DNA of 13,173 bases from an uncultured bacterium (GCA_937912185.1 CALDOH010000069.1:1-13173), one strand, 5' to 3'; positions 1 through 6,792 are shown, counted from the stretch's first letter. Notes: generated by a model from the sequence alone, not told the origin. Program-made: numbers and translations.

Positions 1-308
1 AAGGCAGAAGTGTCGCCTAATATATTTAGCTTAATTCCTTTTTTGTGCAGATAATCTAACTCTTGAGTGACCATTAATTTAAAAAGTTCCATTAAATAGC
101 CAACTTCTTCTTTGCTTCTTTTCCAGTTTTCAGTTGAAAATGCATAAACAGTTAAAATTTTGACTCCCCTATCAAAAGCGTGGGTAGCAATTTTTTTGAG
201 GTTATCAAAGCCGCGTTTGTGTCCAAAAAAGGTGGGCTTATTCCTTGCTCGGGCCCACCGACGATTACCGTCAAGTATGATTCCTATATGATGAGGAATT
301 TGATCCAT
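1..308 (-). CDS. uppS: Undecaprenyl diphosphate synthase, 5' part (runs off window)
   Basis: Makes the C55 isoprenoid carrier lipid for peptidoglycan and surface glycans by cis-condensing isopentenyl diphosphate onto a farnesyl primer; a cytosolic/peripheral membrane enzyme. About 102 N-terminal residues are visible and the rest lies beyond the left edge. The family signature is plain: HIGIILDGNRRWA at residues 7-19, with the catalytic Asp at 13, then GHKRG near 29-33 and the substrate-binding stretch YAFSTENWKR near 55-64. The ATG at 308-306 puts the signature at the expected distance from the N terminus. No SD precedes it. It starts 2 nt after the pilin gene, so it is the last visible gene of the operon starting at 1193. 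The family call is secure; the symbol follows from the cis-prenyltransferase signature. Confidence 0.95.
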   Translation of the reverse strand, partial: MDQIPHHIGIILDGNRRWARARNKPTFFGHKRGFDNLKKIATHAFDRGVKILTVYAFSTENWKRSKEEVGYLMELFKLMVTQELDYLHKKGIKLNILGDTSA

Positions 309-310
309 AT

Positions 311-673
311 TTATGTTGTTTCGTTATATAGAGACCTCAAGACAAATTGAGATACAGCATAGGCAGACAAGACAATCGCTAGACCAATGACTCCAGCGAC
401 CATAGCGCTATTGCCGGTTTTGTTTTTATCAGCATCGCCATAGGCAGTCATTTTTACAAAACCACCATAGATAATACCACCAGTGGCTATAATACCTAGA
501 AATCCCAAGGCAACATTGATGACGCCGGCAATGGTGTCACCGATGTTTTTTGTACCAGTGTTGAGGTTTTGTAGGGCATTGGCTCCCCAAATATCACCAG
601 CAGCAGCCTGAGCAGAGGCTAGCTTTGGTATTAGTAAAAGGCTAAAAATTAATACTTTTTTCATACTATTCAT
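311..673 (-). CDS. Small secreted pilin-like protein (T4SS pilin, TrbC/VirB2-like)
   Basis: A 120-residue protein with an N-terminal signal peptide (Lys-Lys followed by a hydrophobic run, probable cleavage after the ALASA-like KLASA near residue 21) and two hydrophobic helices, about 45-70 and 90-112, separated by a short polar loop (YGDADKNKTGN). This two-helix plan with signal peptide is that of VirB2/TrbC-type conjugative pilins and of the Pfam T4SS_pilin family common in Patescibacteria, where the role (attachment, DNA uptake or secretion) is not settled. The start at 673 overlaps the upstream gene by 8 nt; a second ATG at 664-662 (MKKVLIF...) would nearly abolish the overlap and gives a more typical signal peptide, so it may be the true start. 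No SD is seen for either. Confidence 0.75.
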   Translation of the reverse strand: MNSMKKVLIFSLLLIPKLASAQAAAGDIWGANALQNLNTGTKNIGDTIAGVINVALGFLGIIATGGIIYGGFVKMTAYGDADKNKTGNSAMVAGVIGLAIVLSAYAVSQFVLRSLYNETT

Positions 674-1193
674 TACTAGTGGTTAAAGAAGCTTTTAAAA
701 TTTCTACGCTTGGTTTTGTTGGTGGGGTACCGGATACATCTTCTACACTAATCACTACTTCGCTATAAGCCAATAATTGCTCATAAACTTCAGTTACATT
801 ATAGCTAGCAAGATAACCCAAGTCAGTTTTTTCTAGTGGACCAATAGAGATATAAGAATTTGGATCAATACCACCCGTAAGCCAGGCATGATAATATTTT
901 TTTGCGGCTAGATCTTGTAAAGTAGCATTAACTTCTACTGTATAAAATGTTACGCCATTAGTACTACGAGTAACAATACCACTACCACCAAGAGATGCAA
1001 TGGGTTCTAAATTATAACCCTTAGCCTCTATTGGATATTGATACCAGGCGCCATCTTCATTAGTTTCCTCTTCTATTGAAGAAACACTAGAATTTTGATT
1101 TTCTGGTGTAGGCTCGGTATTTTGCTTATTATAATAAAAATAGCCCAGAATAAGTAGTACGATTATTACAATTGATATGTATAAATTTTTCAT
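666..1193 (-). CDS. Membrane-anchored extracellular protein, RskA C-terminal-like domain
   Basis: 175 residues: a short N terminus, one transmembrane helix (about residues 4-21, IVIIVLLILGYFYY), a Glu/Asn/Ser-rich linker to about residue 48, then a compact extracytoplasmic domain. That domain has the rhythm of the C-terminal domain of RskA-type anti-sigma factors: a strand ending in YYHAWLTGG (about 99-107), a G-x-L turn, a short Tyr-rich helix, then VVISVEDVSGTPPTKPSVEIL at the end. There is no cytoplasmic sigma-binding part, so the anti-sigma role is not implied; the fold resemblance is an inference from pattern. It is first in the operon with the pilin-like gene and uppS and reads from the promoter at 1210-1238. 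The mRNA leader would be about 10 nt with no SD. Confidence 0.7.
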   Translation of the reverse strand: MKNLYISIVIIVLLILGYFYYNKQNTEPTPENQNSSVSSIEEETNEDGAWYQYPIEAKGYNLEPIASLGGSGIVTRSTNGVTFYTVEVNATLQDLAAKKYYHAWLTGGIDPNSYISIGPLEKTDLGYLASYNVTEVYEQLLAYSEVVISVEDVSGTPPTKPSVEILKASLTTSNE

Positions 1194-1209
1194 ATGTTTT
1201 TATTGCTCT

Positions 1210-1238
1210 ATTATACCAATTAATAATTAATTTGCCAA
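1210..1238 (-). promoter_or_regulatory. Promoter of the 1193-1 operon (extended -10)
   Basis: On the minus strand TTGGCA (1238-1233) is followed after exactly 17 bases by TATAAT (1215-1210), with TGG directly before it, an extended -10. Transcription should start near 1203, about 10 nt before the ATG at 1193, leaving no room for an SD. The -35 lies immediately downstream of the T-run of the terminator at 1241-1283, so the two units are punctuated tightly. Confidence 0.75.
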
Positions 1239-1240
1239 TA

Positions 1241-1283
1241 AAAAAAGTCCCGTTTTGAGTGTAGTTTGCGGTGATCACGGGAC
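1241..1283 (-). terminator. Rho-independent terminator of the 1275-1550 gene
   Basis: On the minus strand GTCCCGT (1283-1277) pairs with ACGGGAC (1253-1247) across a loop of about 23 nt, followed by a run of T (1246-1241). The 5' arm lies within the last codons and stop of the gene. The loop is long, but position and T-run support termination. Confidence 0.65.
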
Positions 1284-1550
1284 AGATTCGAGACGGCTTG
1301 AGCTGATTACATGCGGCTCAACTGTCTGGCGGTACCAGTCAAGGTTGGGGGTGTGGAAAAAATCTTGTTCTAGCTGGACACTAATATGGCTACCATCGGT
1401 GTGTAGGACACTCATCCCGTGTTCACAAAGGTCTGGGTGACCGATTGCTTGGGAAAGGGATAGCCGAATTATGTCACCAACACTAGCGCCGATAAGCACT
1501 TTGTCTTGCGCCACTTCTGCGGGCGTAGGTACTCTAAAGGTCGTGGACAT
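1275..1550 (-). CDS. Small hypothetical protein (91 aa), GC-richer cassette
   Basis: I do not recognise this protein. From the ATG at 1550-1548 it has 91 residues (MSTTFRVPTPAEVA... to ...SSSRLESVP), soluble and slightly acidic, with no signal peptide or membrane helix. An in-frame GTG at 1556 exists but lies inside the SD, GGAGGTG (1560-1554), which is correctly spaced for the ATG at 1550, so the ATG is preferred. It has its own promoter region (1594-1622), a leader of about 40 nt and a terminator (1241-1283). Base composition is visibly higher in GC than uppS or hydA nearby. Bare ORF length is modest, but SD, promoter and terminator together make it a credible gene. Confidence 0.7.
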   Translation of the reverse strand: MSTTFRVPTPAEVAQDKVLIGASVGDIIRLSLSQAIGHPDLCEHGMSVLHTDGSHISVQLEQDFFHTPNLDWYRQTVEPHVISSSRLESVP

Positions 1551-1587
1551 ATCCACCTCCTCGTTGAAGGTTGTTGAAGGAGCTTAA

Positions 1588-1615
1588 TTGACAATTATAT
1601 AAATTGTAATATATC
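1588..1615 (+). promoter_or_regulatory. Plus-strand promoter in a divergent overlapping pair
   Basis: TTGACA (1588-1593) is followed after 16 bases by TATATC (1610-1615). It would start transcription near 1622 for the small unit 1646-1901. It overlaps the minus-strand -10 TATAAT (1599-1594). The inverted repeat ACAATT-N5-AATTGT (1591-1607) sits across both promoters and could bind a regulator; that is inference. Confidence 0.6.
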
Positions 1616-1622
1616 TTTAAAT
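1594..1622 (-). promoter_or_regulatory. Minus-strand promoter of the 1275-1550 gene
   Basis: A perfect minus-strand TATAAT occupies 1599-1594. The hexamer 17 bases upstream (1622-1617, ATTTAA) is a poor -35, so the promoter rests mainly on its -10. Transcription would start near 1587, giving a leader of about 37 nt that carries the SD at 1560-1554. Confidence 0.5.
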
Positions 1623-1645
1623 TAGTTCCTTGAAAGGGGTTGGTC

Positions 1646-1888
1646 ATGAACCAAACAGCGCTTACAATAGCTTGGATAGACTTGGGAGTTGGTCCAAAAA
1701 TTCCGCCACAGACTCCAGTCCTAGTCCTAGAACCGCCGACAGTACACAATATCCAATTATCAACAAATAATCTCGCAACATTTTCTCTCTATATACTTAT
1801 TGCTGTACCGGCTCTGGGTATGCAGCAGTTTGAAGTCCCCTTCGATAAAGTCCAGTTAACTATACAGACTGAACTAAGGCCTCACTAA
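1646..1888 (+). CDS. Small ORF of unknown function (80 aa) in its own transcription unit
   Basis: An 80-residue ORF from ATG 1646 to TAA 1886-1888. An in-frame TTG at 1640 is possible, but AAGGGG (1634-1639) is better placed for the ATG. I do not recognise the protein: a moderately hydrophobic, proline-rich sequence with one hydrophobic stretch (TFSLYILIAVPALG, about residues 46-59). What supports it is context: a TTGACA promoter ends at 1615 and a clean terminator begins within the stop region. The unit of about 280 nt could equally be a small non-coding RNA. The opposite-strand ORF over 1534-1749 reads across the divergent promoters and looks like a shadow. The ATG lies in the loop of a 5-bp hairpin (TTGGT/ACCAA, 1640-1654). 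Confidence 0.4.
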   Translation: MNQTALTIAWIDLGVGPKIPPQTPVLVLEPPTVHNIQLSTNNLATFSLYILIAVPALGMQQFEVPFDKVQLTIQTELRPH

Positions 1889-1901
1889 AGAGGCTTTTTT
1901 T
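1879..1901 (+). terminator. Rho-independent terminator of the 1622-1900 unit
   Basis: GCCTC (1879-1883), loop ACTAAA, GAGGC (1890-1894), then seven T. It overlaps the stop codon on the 5' side and abuts the stop of the convergent gene at 1900. Confidence 0.8.
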
Positions 1902-2412
1902 ATATCTTTTTAATACTCTTGAGAAATACATAAGCAATAACTCCACCAGCAATTGCTGTAACGAGTTGAGGCCAGGACATCATAGCAGAAACTTTTGCGG
2001 CAATTTCTTTTTTGAGTAGCAGGTGTATTACTAGATAGCTGGTAGACCACAGGAATATAAATTTTAAAACACTAGCACCGACAATACCTACCCAAAAATT
2101 TTTATCCTTGGCTTTGTCAAAAGCCACTATCATAATGGTATTGCTGATAATGATAAATGGCACCATTGGAGCTAGCACTGCTGGCAAAAGTCCTGCGGCC
2201 AAGGCAATGGTACTGGGCAAAAGTCCCATGATAATAGCATTTTGGGATCCCAGTAAGACAACAGCAATAAATAAAATTGCGTTGACCAAGGGACCAGTTA
2301 GCCATTGTTGGTGAAATAATGGCAAGATTACTGCAATTGCCAATAAACTAGCAAATTGTGCCAGCATCTTTACCTTAACATTTTGTAAGCCTAAAACTTT
2401 TACTTTCTCCAT
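1900..2412 (-). CDS. Multi-pass membrane protein of the hydrogenase operon (ECF S-component-like)
   Basis: 170 residues, nearly all hydrophobic, with five or six membrane helices (roughly 15-33, 42-58, 62-82, 84-102, 108-133 and 147-165) and a basic C-terminal tail. Size and helix density resemble substrate-binding S components of energy-coupling-factor transporters, and proteins of this look are sometimes labelled 'iron hydrogenase' in database records merely because they sit beside hydA. I cannot name a substrate. It begins 9 nt after the hydA stop, on the same strand, with no SD and no promoter visible between, so it is almost surely co-transcribed with nuoF-hydA. A metal, cofactor or membrane-anchoring role for the hydrogenase is possible but unproven. 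It converges on the terminator of the preceding small unit. Confidence 0.7.
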   Translation of the reverse strand: MEKVKVLGLQNVKVKMLAQFASLLAIAVILPLFHQQWLTGPLVNAILFIAVVLLGSQNAIIMGLLPSTIALAAGLLPAVLAPMVPFIIISNTIMIVAFDKAKDKNFWVGIVGASVLKFIFLWSTSYLVIHLLLKKEIAAKVSAMMSWPQLVTAIAGGVIAYVFLKSIKKI

Positions 2413-2421
2413 GTAATTAAG

Positions 2422-4173
2422 TTATTTTTTATAATTTTTTGGATAAACTTCTTTATCCTTTTTACTAAATTTAGTATGGCATACTTTATGGACGTTGTCA
2501 TGATCTGCTAAAAATTCTTTGTATAGGTTTTTGACAAAGACACTTTCATCAGCCATACGGATGTTATTGCGGGTGTCTACATTATAAAGTCCTTGGGCAC
2601 GTTTTTTACGAATTTCATCGTTGACTGGCACTGGTTGACCACCACCACCAATACAACCACCAAAACAAGCCATCATTTCTACGTAGTCATAGGCCCTAGG
2701 ATTTTCTTTGAGCTCGTCCAATATTATTTTGGCGTTAGCCGCACCATTGATCACACCTACTTTTAATTTTGTACCATTGATATCTATTTCTGTTTTTTTG
2801 AAACCCTCAATGCCGCGTACTTGCTCAAGCTCGAGTTGGGGTAGTTTTTTGCCGGTAATCATTTTATAAGCAGTCCGTAAAGCTGATTCCATCACTCCAC
2901 CGGAAGCACCATAGATCACTCCAGCACCAGTAGGCACACCGAGGAAGGGATCAGGATTAACAGCTTTGACATTTTTGAGGTCAATTTTATTTTTCTTAAG
3001 TAATTGAGCAAACTCCCGAGTAGTCAGCACATGATCGACTGGTTTGATATCACCAATCATATTTTCTGGCCGCTCTATTTCATATTTTTTGGCTACACAA
3101 GGCATGATGGATATGACGATGATGTCTTTGGGATCAATGCCTTTTTCTTTGGCCCAATATGTTTTGATCAGTCCGCCCATGATGATCTGCGGTGAACGAA
3201 CACTAGTAAGATGAGGGATAAATTCTGGATGATAAAATTCTAAAAATTTTACCCAGCCAGGGCAGCAAGATGTAAACATTGGCAGGGTAGCCTTTTTATC
3301 GCCTAGTCGTTCGATCAACTCTTTGGCTTCTTCAATAGTAGTGACATCAGCACCAACTGAAACATCAAAGACATGCTCTATACCTAGTTGTTTGATAGCA
3401 CCAATCAAGCGTCCAGTTACTATTGAGCCGTGCGGCATATCAAACTCTTCGCCAATAGTACTACGGATAGATGGAGCAAATTGAAATACCACGGTCTTGC
3501 CAGCGTCTTTTTGTCTGAGTGGCTCCTCTATTGCTTCAAATTCACCGACACCTTCAAAAGCACCGACCGGACAATGAGTTATACATTGACCACAGTAGAT
3601 ACAATCCTTATCTGGTTTGCTAGATGGTACTACTTCATAAAAATCTCCGACTTTTTCATACTCTAGAAAACAGGCCCCTACTTTTTTACAAATATCTACA
3701 CAAATACCACAGTCGACACATTTTTTGGCATCAAATTGCAAAGCTGGTCCAAAATCATGAACTGGATGATCTTTTTTACGATCAGGAAATTTGTTTATTT
3801 TTACATCATAGTCTTTGGCAAATTTTTTGATAGTACAGCCATAGCGATAGATGCAATCATTACATTCTTCGCAATGTTCAGTGAATATTAGTTCTAGATT
3901 GGTCTTTTTGGCCCTAGAAATGGCCTCAGAATCGGTTAAAATGTCCATATCAGGCTCGACCTGGGTATTGCAAGCAGTAAACAGGCCCTTTTTACCCTTT
4001 ATCTCTACCAGGCATAGTCGGCATGATCCTTGAATGACGGTGTCGGGATGATAGCAAAGGCGGGTTATAAATATTTTATTTTTCAAAGCCACATCCAAAA
4101 CAGTCTGACCTTCTTTGGCACGATAAGGATTGCTATTTATTTTTATAAAAAATGTTTTTTTATTTTTTGACAT
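2422..4173 (-). CDS. hydA: [FeFe] hydrogenase catalytic subunit (group A, HndD/HydA-like)
   Basis: Reduces protons to H2 or the reverse at the H-cluster; cytosolic. The 583 residues carry the full modular set. N-terminal [2Fe-2S] domain: Cys40, 51, 54, 68. His-ligated [4Fe-4S]: His100, Cys104, 107, 113. Two bacterial ferredoxin clusters: Cys152/155/158/162 and Cys191/194/197/201. H-cluster domain: motif L1 TSCCPGW at 301-307, L2 MPCVAKKYE at 357-365, L3 MACFGGCIGGGGQP at 501-514 with Cys503 and Cys507. The proton-path Cys303 and a Ser in SPQ (about 327) are present, so nothing essential is missing. The C-terminal small-subunit-like tail (from about 520) is also present. The ATG overlaps the nuoF stop by 1 nt (TAATG), implying translational coupling. 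This domain order is typical of NAD(P)- or ferredoxin-linked multimeric hydrogenases. No maturases (HydE, F, G) are in the window. Confidence 0.96.
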   Translation of the reverse strand: MSKNKKTFFIKINSNPYRAKEGQTVLDVALKNKIFITRLCYHPDTVIQGSCRLCLVEIKGKKGLFTACNTQVEPDMDILTDSEAISRAKKTNLELIFTEHCEECNDCIYRYGCTIKKFAKDYDVKINKFPDRKKDHPVHDFGPALQFDAKKCVDCGICVDICKKVGACFLEYEKVGDFYEVVPSSKPDKDCIYCGQCITHCPVGAFEGVGEFEAIEEPLRQKDAGKTVVFQFAPSIRSTIGEEFDMPHGSIVTGRLIGAIKQLGIEHVFDVSVGADVTTIEEAKELIERLGDKKATLPMFTSCCPGWVKFLEFYHPEFIPHLTSVRSPQIIMGGLIKTYWAKEKGIDPKDIIVISIMPCVAKKYEIERPENMIGDIKPVDHVLTTREFAQLLKKNKIDLKNVKAVNPDPFLGVPTGAGVIYGASGGVMESALRTAYKMITGKKLPQLELEQVRGIEGFKKTEIDINGTKLKVGVINGAANAKIILDELKENPRAYDYVEMMACFGGCIGGGGQPVPVNDEIRKKRAQGLYNVDTRNNIRMADESVFVKNLYKEFLADHDNVHKVCHTKFSKKDKEVYPKNYKK

Positions 4174-5150
4174 TATAATTTTAAAATTTTATCCGCCAAG
4201 GTTCTAAATGGTGCTACCACCATTTTTCCCAAAGCACAGAAGCTAGTATTTTCTAAAGTAAATAAAAGATCCTCAAAGTGTTCTTTGTCGATCTGTTTAT
4301 TTTTTATCATTTCAGCTAAACGGTAGGTGCCCTCACGGCAAGGAGTACACTTGTCGCAATTTTCTGCCATAAAAAACTTAATCCATTTTTCCATTAATTC
4401 ATAAGGATCCGTTTTGGCCTGGTTATACACTACAATGGAGGCTGAACCTTGGGCTGGAATAGTCAATTCACTAGACAATAAAATTGTGCCACTAGCTCCT
4501 CCACCGACTTGAGTATAAAATTTAAAGTCAGGATAATTTTTTGTTTGTTCGAGAACTTGCTTCACACTTAGCTCGCCAGATAGTTCATAGACGCCGGGAT
4601 TTTTGACATCACCAACAATGGTGTACATTTTTTCGTTGTGGTACTCACCACGCGCAATTTTTGCCACATAATAAAATGTTTCGATATTATTTATCAAAGT
4701 TGGTTGACCAAAAATACCAACTTGTCCAGGAAATGGTGGTTTGTGTCTAGGTCGGAGAAGACCTGCTTCTATTTCCTGACAAACCATGGTTTCTTCACCA
4801 GAAAGATAGCCACCCTTTTCTTCAAATATTTCTATCGGCAAATCTCCAATGATTTTTTTTAGATTAGCTTTGTATTTTTTAAAATAATCTTTGCGTAAAT
4901 AAATAAAAGCCGAACTATTGTCTATCGTCTCTAGAGCAATACGCAGTCCCTCGACTAGTAGCTCTGGATAGTGCTCGACTATGTATCCGTCTTTTTCAGT
5001 TGCTGGCTCACCTTCTGAACCATTGGCTACAATATACTTGGTATCAGATTTTTGATCCAAGACCATCTGCCATTTCAAGTGAGTTGGAAAAGCGGCTCCA
5101 CCGCGACCGAGTAGCTTGGTTTTTTCTAGCTTGGCGATTATATCTGACAT
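4173..5150 (-). CDS. NuoF/HydB/HndC-like flavoprotein subunit, minimal form
   Basis: Expected to pass electrons between a pyridine nucleotide, FMN and the hydrogenase. Motifs in order: LLGRGGAAFPTHLKW (13-27, FMN site), NGSEGEPATEKDGY (43-56), GGYLSGEET (113-121), PPFPGQVGIFGQPTLINNIET (138-158), an SLBB-type region (about 175-225), then the N3 [4Fe-4S] ligands Cys265, 268, 271 (CDKCTPCREGT) and Cys305. At 325 residues it is far shorter than HydB/HndC (over 500): it lacks the N-terminal thioredoxin-like [2Fe-2S] domain and the C-terminal ferredoxin domain, and is shorter even than a standard NuoF. The second motif deviates from the canonical NADE-EPGTFKD and leans toward the RnfC-type NGAE-EP wording, so NAD(H) specificity is uncertain. 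It heads the operon with hydA. The ATG at 5150 has no SD. Confidence 0.88.
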   Translation of the reverse strand: MSDIIAKLEKTKLLGRGGAAFPTHLKWQMVLDQKSDTKYIVANGSEGEPATEKDGYIVEHYPELLVEGLRIALETIDNSSAFIYLRKDYFKKYKANLKKIIGDLPIEIFEEKGGYLSGEETMVCQEIEAGLLRPRHKPPFPGQVGIFGQPTLINNIETFYYVAKIARGEYHNEKMYTIVGDVKNPGVYELSGELSVKQVLEQTKNYPDFKFYTQVGGGASGTILLSSELTIPAQGSASIVVYNQAKTDPYELMEKWIKFFMAENCDKCTPCREGTYRLAEMIKNKQIDKEHFEDLLFTLENTSFCALGKMVVAPFRTLADKILKL

Positions 5151-5154
5151 ATGT

Positions 5155-5168
5155 ATTATATTTTAGCA
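5155..5168 (-). promoter_or_regulatory. Promoter -10 region of nuoF-hydA, giving a (near-)leaderless mRNA
   Basis: Two overlapping -10 candidates: TGC-TAAAAT (5168-5160, extended -10) and TATAAT (5160-5155). The latter ends only 4 nt before the ATG at 5150. Either puts the transcript start between about 5153 and the ATG itself. No convincing -35 is seen at 17-18 bases upstream. Confidence 0.6.
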
Positions 5169-5190
5169 TATTTTTTATATTTGATGAAAT

Positions 5191-5214
5191 AAAAAAGGGA
5201 CCAAGAATGATCCC
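5191..5214 (-). terminator. Rho-independent terminator of purB
   Basis: Minus strand: GGGATCA (5214-5208) pairs with TGGTCCC (5203-5197) including one T-G wobble, tetraloop TTCT, followed by TTTTTT (5196-5191). It lies 8 nt past the purB stop and insulates purB from the nuoF promoter. Confidence 0.85.
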
Positions 5215-5222
5215 GAATAGGT

Positions 5223-6719
5223 TTATGAGAGAGCCGTTAGCTCACTAGCGGTTTTACGCGCCGAAGCTGCTATTTGCTGTGCCTTGTCACGAGCTGCTCC
5301 AGTGTAGAGCTCAGGTTGATGCAAGAAGTCTAGGACTTCCGCTGGGATTGCTCCAAGGACTCGGAGCAGATCTGTATCTTCCTCTGCCTTGGCTGTCAAA
5401 ACAGCTGCTAGAGGCATTTTTTCGCGCATAGCTATGGGCATGAGTTCGTGAGAAACAAAGTGATGAGCATCACCCTCATAACCTGCCATTTGCAGGGCAA
5501 TGTAGATGGGCTCTGCCAAAATATAGCGTGAACTGAGGTCAAAATTGCGCTGACAAGCGCTCGGATCAACAGTGATCCGACGGATGAAAGGCCGACCTTC
5601 TTCGGTCTTGCGACGAAGTAGGCTATTGAGCTGTTGCTGGAGATTGACCAGAATGACCGGGAAGTCACGCATGATACAACTAGCCACCAAATCACGTTGG
5701 TGGTCGGTGACCATGATCTCCATGACTTTCCAGAATTCGGCCTTTGACTTCAGCCACATGCCTTCCATGTTTTCGAAAGTGATGGGATTGCGTTTGTGCG
5801 CCATGGTCGATGATCCGACCTGTCCATCCGCAAACTCCTCGGCCACTTCCCCGATTTCACTACGCATCAAGTGACGACAGTCTCGCCCGAGCTGGGCTAT
5901 AGCTGCTGACATCTGGATGCAAGCAAAAAGGAAAGAGCTGAGATTTTCGGGTGGTAGCACCTGGGTGCTGATGGCAGCCGGTTCAAGACCGAGCTTACGC
6001 AAAACCATAGCTTCGAATGTATGGGAAATTTTGACCTCTGCTGGTTGCTCCATATGCGATCCGTAGAATCCTAGACCAACTTGAGCATTGTAGGCACCAA
6101 CCGCGCCAGAGATTTTGCCGACCAAGCCAGTGGCGGTTTCGTCCATACGCTTCCAGTTGACGCAGATTCGATTGAGGATAGATGCCAGCCAAAAGCCGAC
6201 CGTGATGGGTAGTGCATGTTGGCCGTGGGTACGGCCGATCTGTAGCTGATCCGCAAACTGGTCAACTAGGTCAGCAAAATTGCCTACTAGGTCTTGGAGT
6301 GATGGTCTGAGAACATCACGGTAGGCACTACGGTAGTGCAACATACGACCAGTATCGAGTGGATCGTAGCTGGTCAATGGTACATGTACCCAAGGAGCCA
6401 AGCGAGGCCCGACTATGTCTTGGGCAATCCGCACCCAGGCACGAACATCGTGACCAGTTGCTTTGCCGTAGGTACCGCCAGTTCTTTCAACCTCATCTAC
6501 CAAGGTAGTTCTGATCGCCAACAGACGATTGATCACATTAGGACTAAGGTCCGCCATTACTTCGGCCGGAATGGTCCCAATTTCACCTAAAGTCTGCATG
6601 ACAGCGACCTCGACTTCAGCTACGCCCTGAAAGAGTTTGTCATAGCCAAAGATAGGCCGAAGTTGCTTGGGTTGATAGCGTGGGTTGCCAGGAAGCATCA
6701 GATTTTCCAATGTTTTCAC
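5223..6719 (-). CDS. purB: Adenylosuccinate lyase (fumarase/aspartase superfamily)
   Basis: Cleaves adenylosuccinate to AMP plus fumarate, and SAICAR to AICAR, in purine synthesis and the purine nucleotide cycle; cytosolic homotetramer. The superfamily blocks are clear: GHDVRAWV (89-96), LTSYDPLDTGRML (115-127), GRTHGQHALPITVG (162-175, catalytic His165) and the signature loop GSSTMAHKRNPITFEN (302-317) with the catalytic Ser. At 498 residues it is somewhat longer than the usual 430-470. The start is a GTG at 6719. A TTG at 6710 has AGGTGA five bases before it and may be the real start, and the ATG at codon 8 is a third choice. It is visibly GC-richer than the flanking hydrogenase genes and stands alone, with no other purine gene nearby. 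A salvage role is therefore as likely as full de novo synthesis. Confidence 0.92.
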   Translation of the reverse strand: MKTLENLMLPGNPRYQPKQLRPIFGYDKLFQGVAEVEVAVMQTLGEIGTIPAEVMADLSPNVINRLLAIRTTLVDEVERTGGTYGKATGHDVRAWVRIAQDIVGPRLAPWVHVPLTSYDPLDTGRMLHYRSAYRDVLRPSLQDLVGNFADLVDQFADQLQIGRTHGQHALPITVGFWLASILNRICVNWKRMDETATGLVGKISGAVGAYNAQVGLGFYGSHMEQPAEVKISHTFEAMVLRKLGLEPAAISTQVLPPENLSSFLFACIQMSAAIAQLGRDCRHLMRSEIGEVAEEFADGQVGSSTMAHKRNPITFENMEGMWLKSKAEFWKVMEIMVTDHQRDLVASCIMRDFPVILVNLQQQLNSLLRRKTEEGRPFIRRITVDPSACQRNFDLSSRYILAEPIYIALQMAGYEGDAHHFVSHELMPIAMREKMPLAAVLTAKAEEDTDLLRVLGAIPAEVLDFLHQPELYTGAARDKAQQIAASARKTASELTALS

Positions 6720-6758
6720 CTTCTCTCATGGTTTCAAGGTACGTTGTTACGGGGGAAC

Positions 6759-6792
6759 TTTTATACCTTAGCATATATCTAGATATTGACAA
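6759..6792 (-). promoter_or_regulatory. Possible purB promoter, facing away from 6860
   Basis: Minus strand offers TTGTCA (6792-6787) with TGC-TAAGGT 16 bases on (6770-6765), and a better -10, TATAAA (6765-6760), at a non-canonical 21-base distance. The TTGTCA is the complement of the plus-strand -35, so the two divergent promoters appear to share DNA. Confidence 0.4.
6775..6786. promoter_or_regulatory. 12-bp palindrome between divergent promoters, candidate operator
   Basis: ATATCTAGATAT is perfectly self-complementary, sits between the purB and 6860 promoters and runs into the first base of the plus-strand TTGACA. Such a position suits a dimeric regulator. AT-rich palindromes do arise by chance, so confidence is low. 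Confidence 0.35.

Noticed and set aside
1534..1749. 71-codon minus-strand ORF spanning the divergent promoters
   Set aside because: It covers the promoter pair and the SD of the 1275-1550 gene; no start signal of its own.
3004..4033. Several plus-strand ORFs of 60-78 codons within hydA
   Set aside because: Antisense shadows of a strongly conserved gene.
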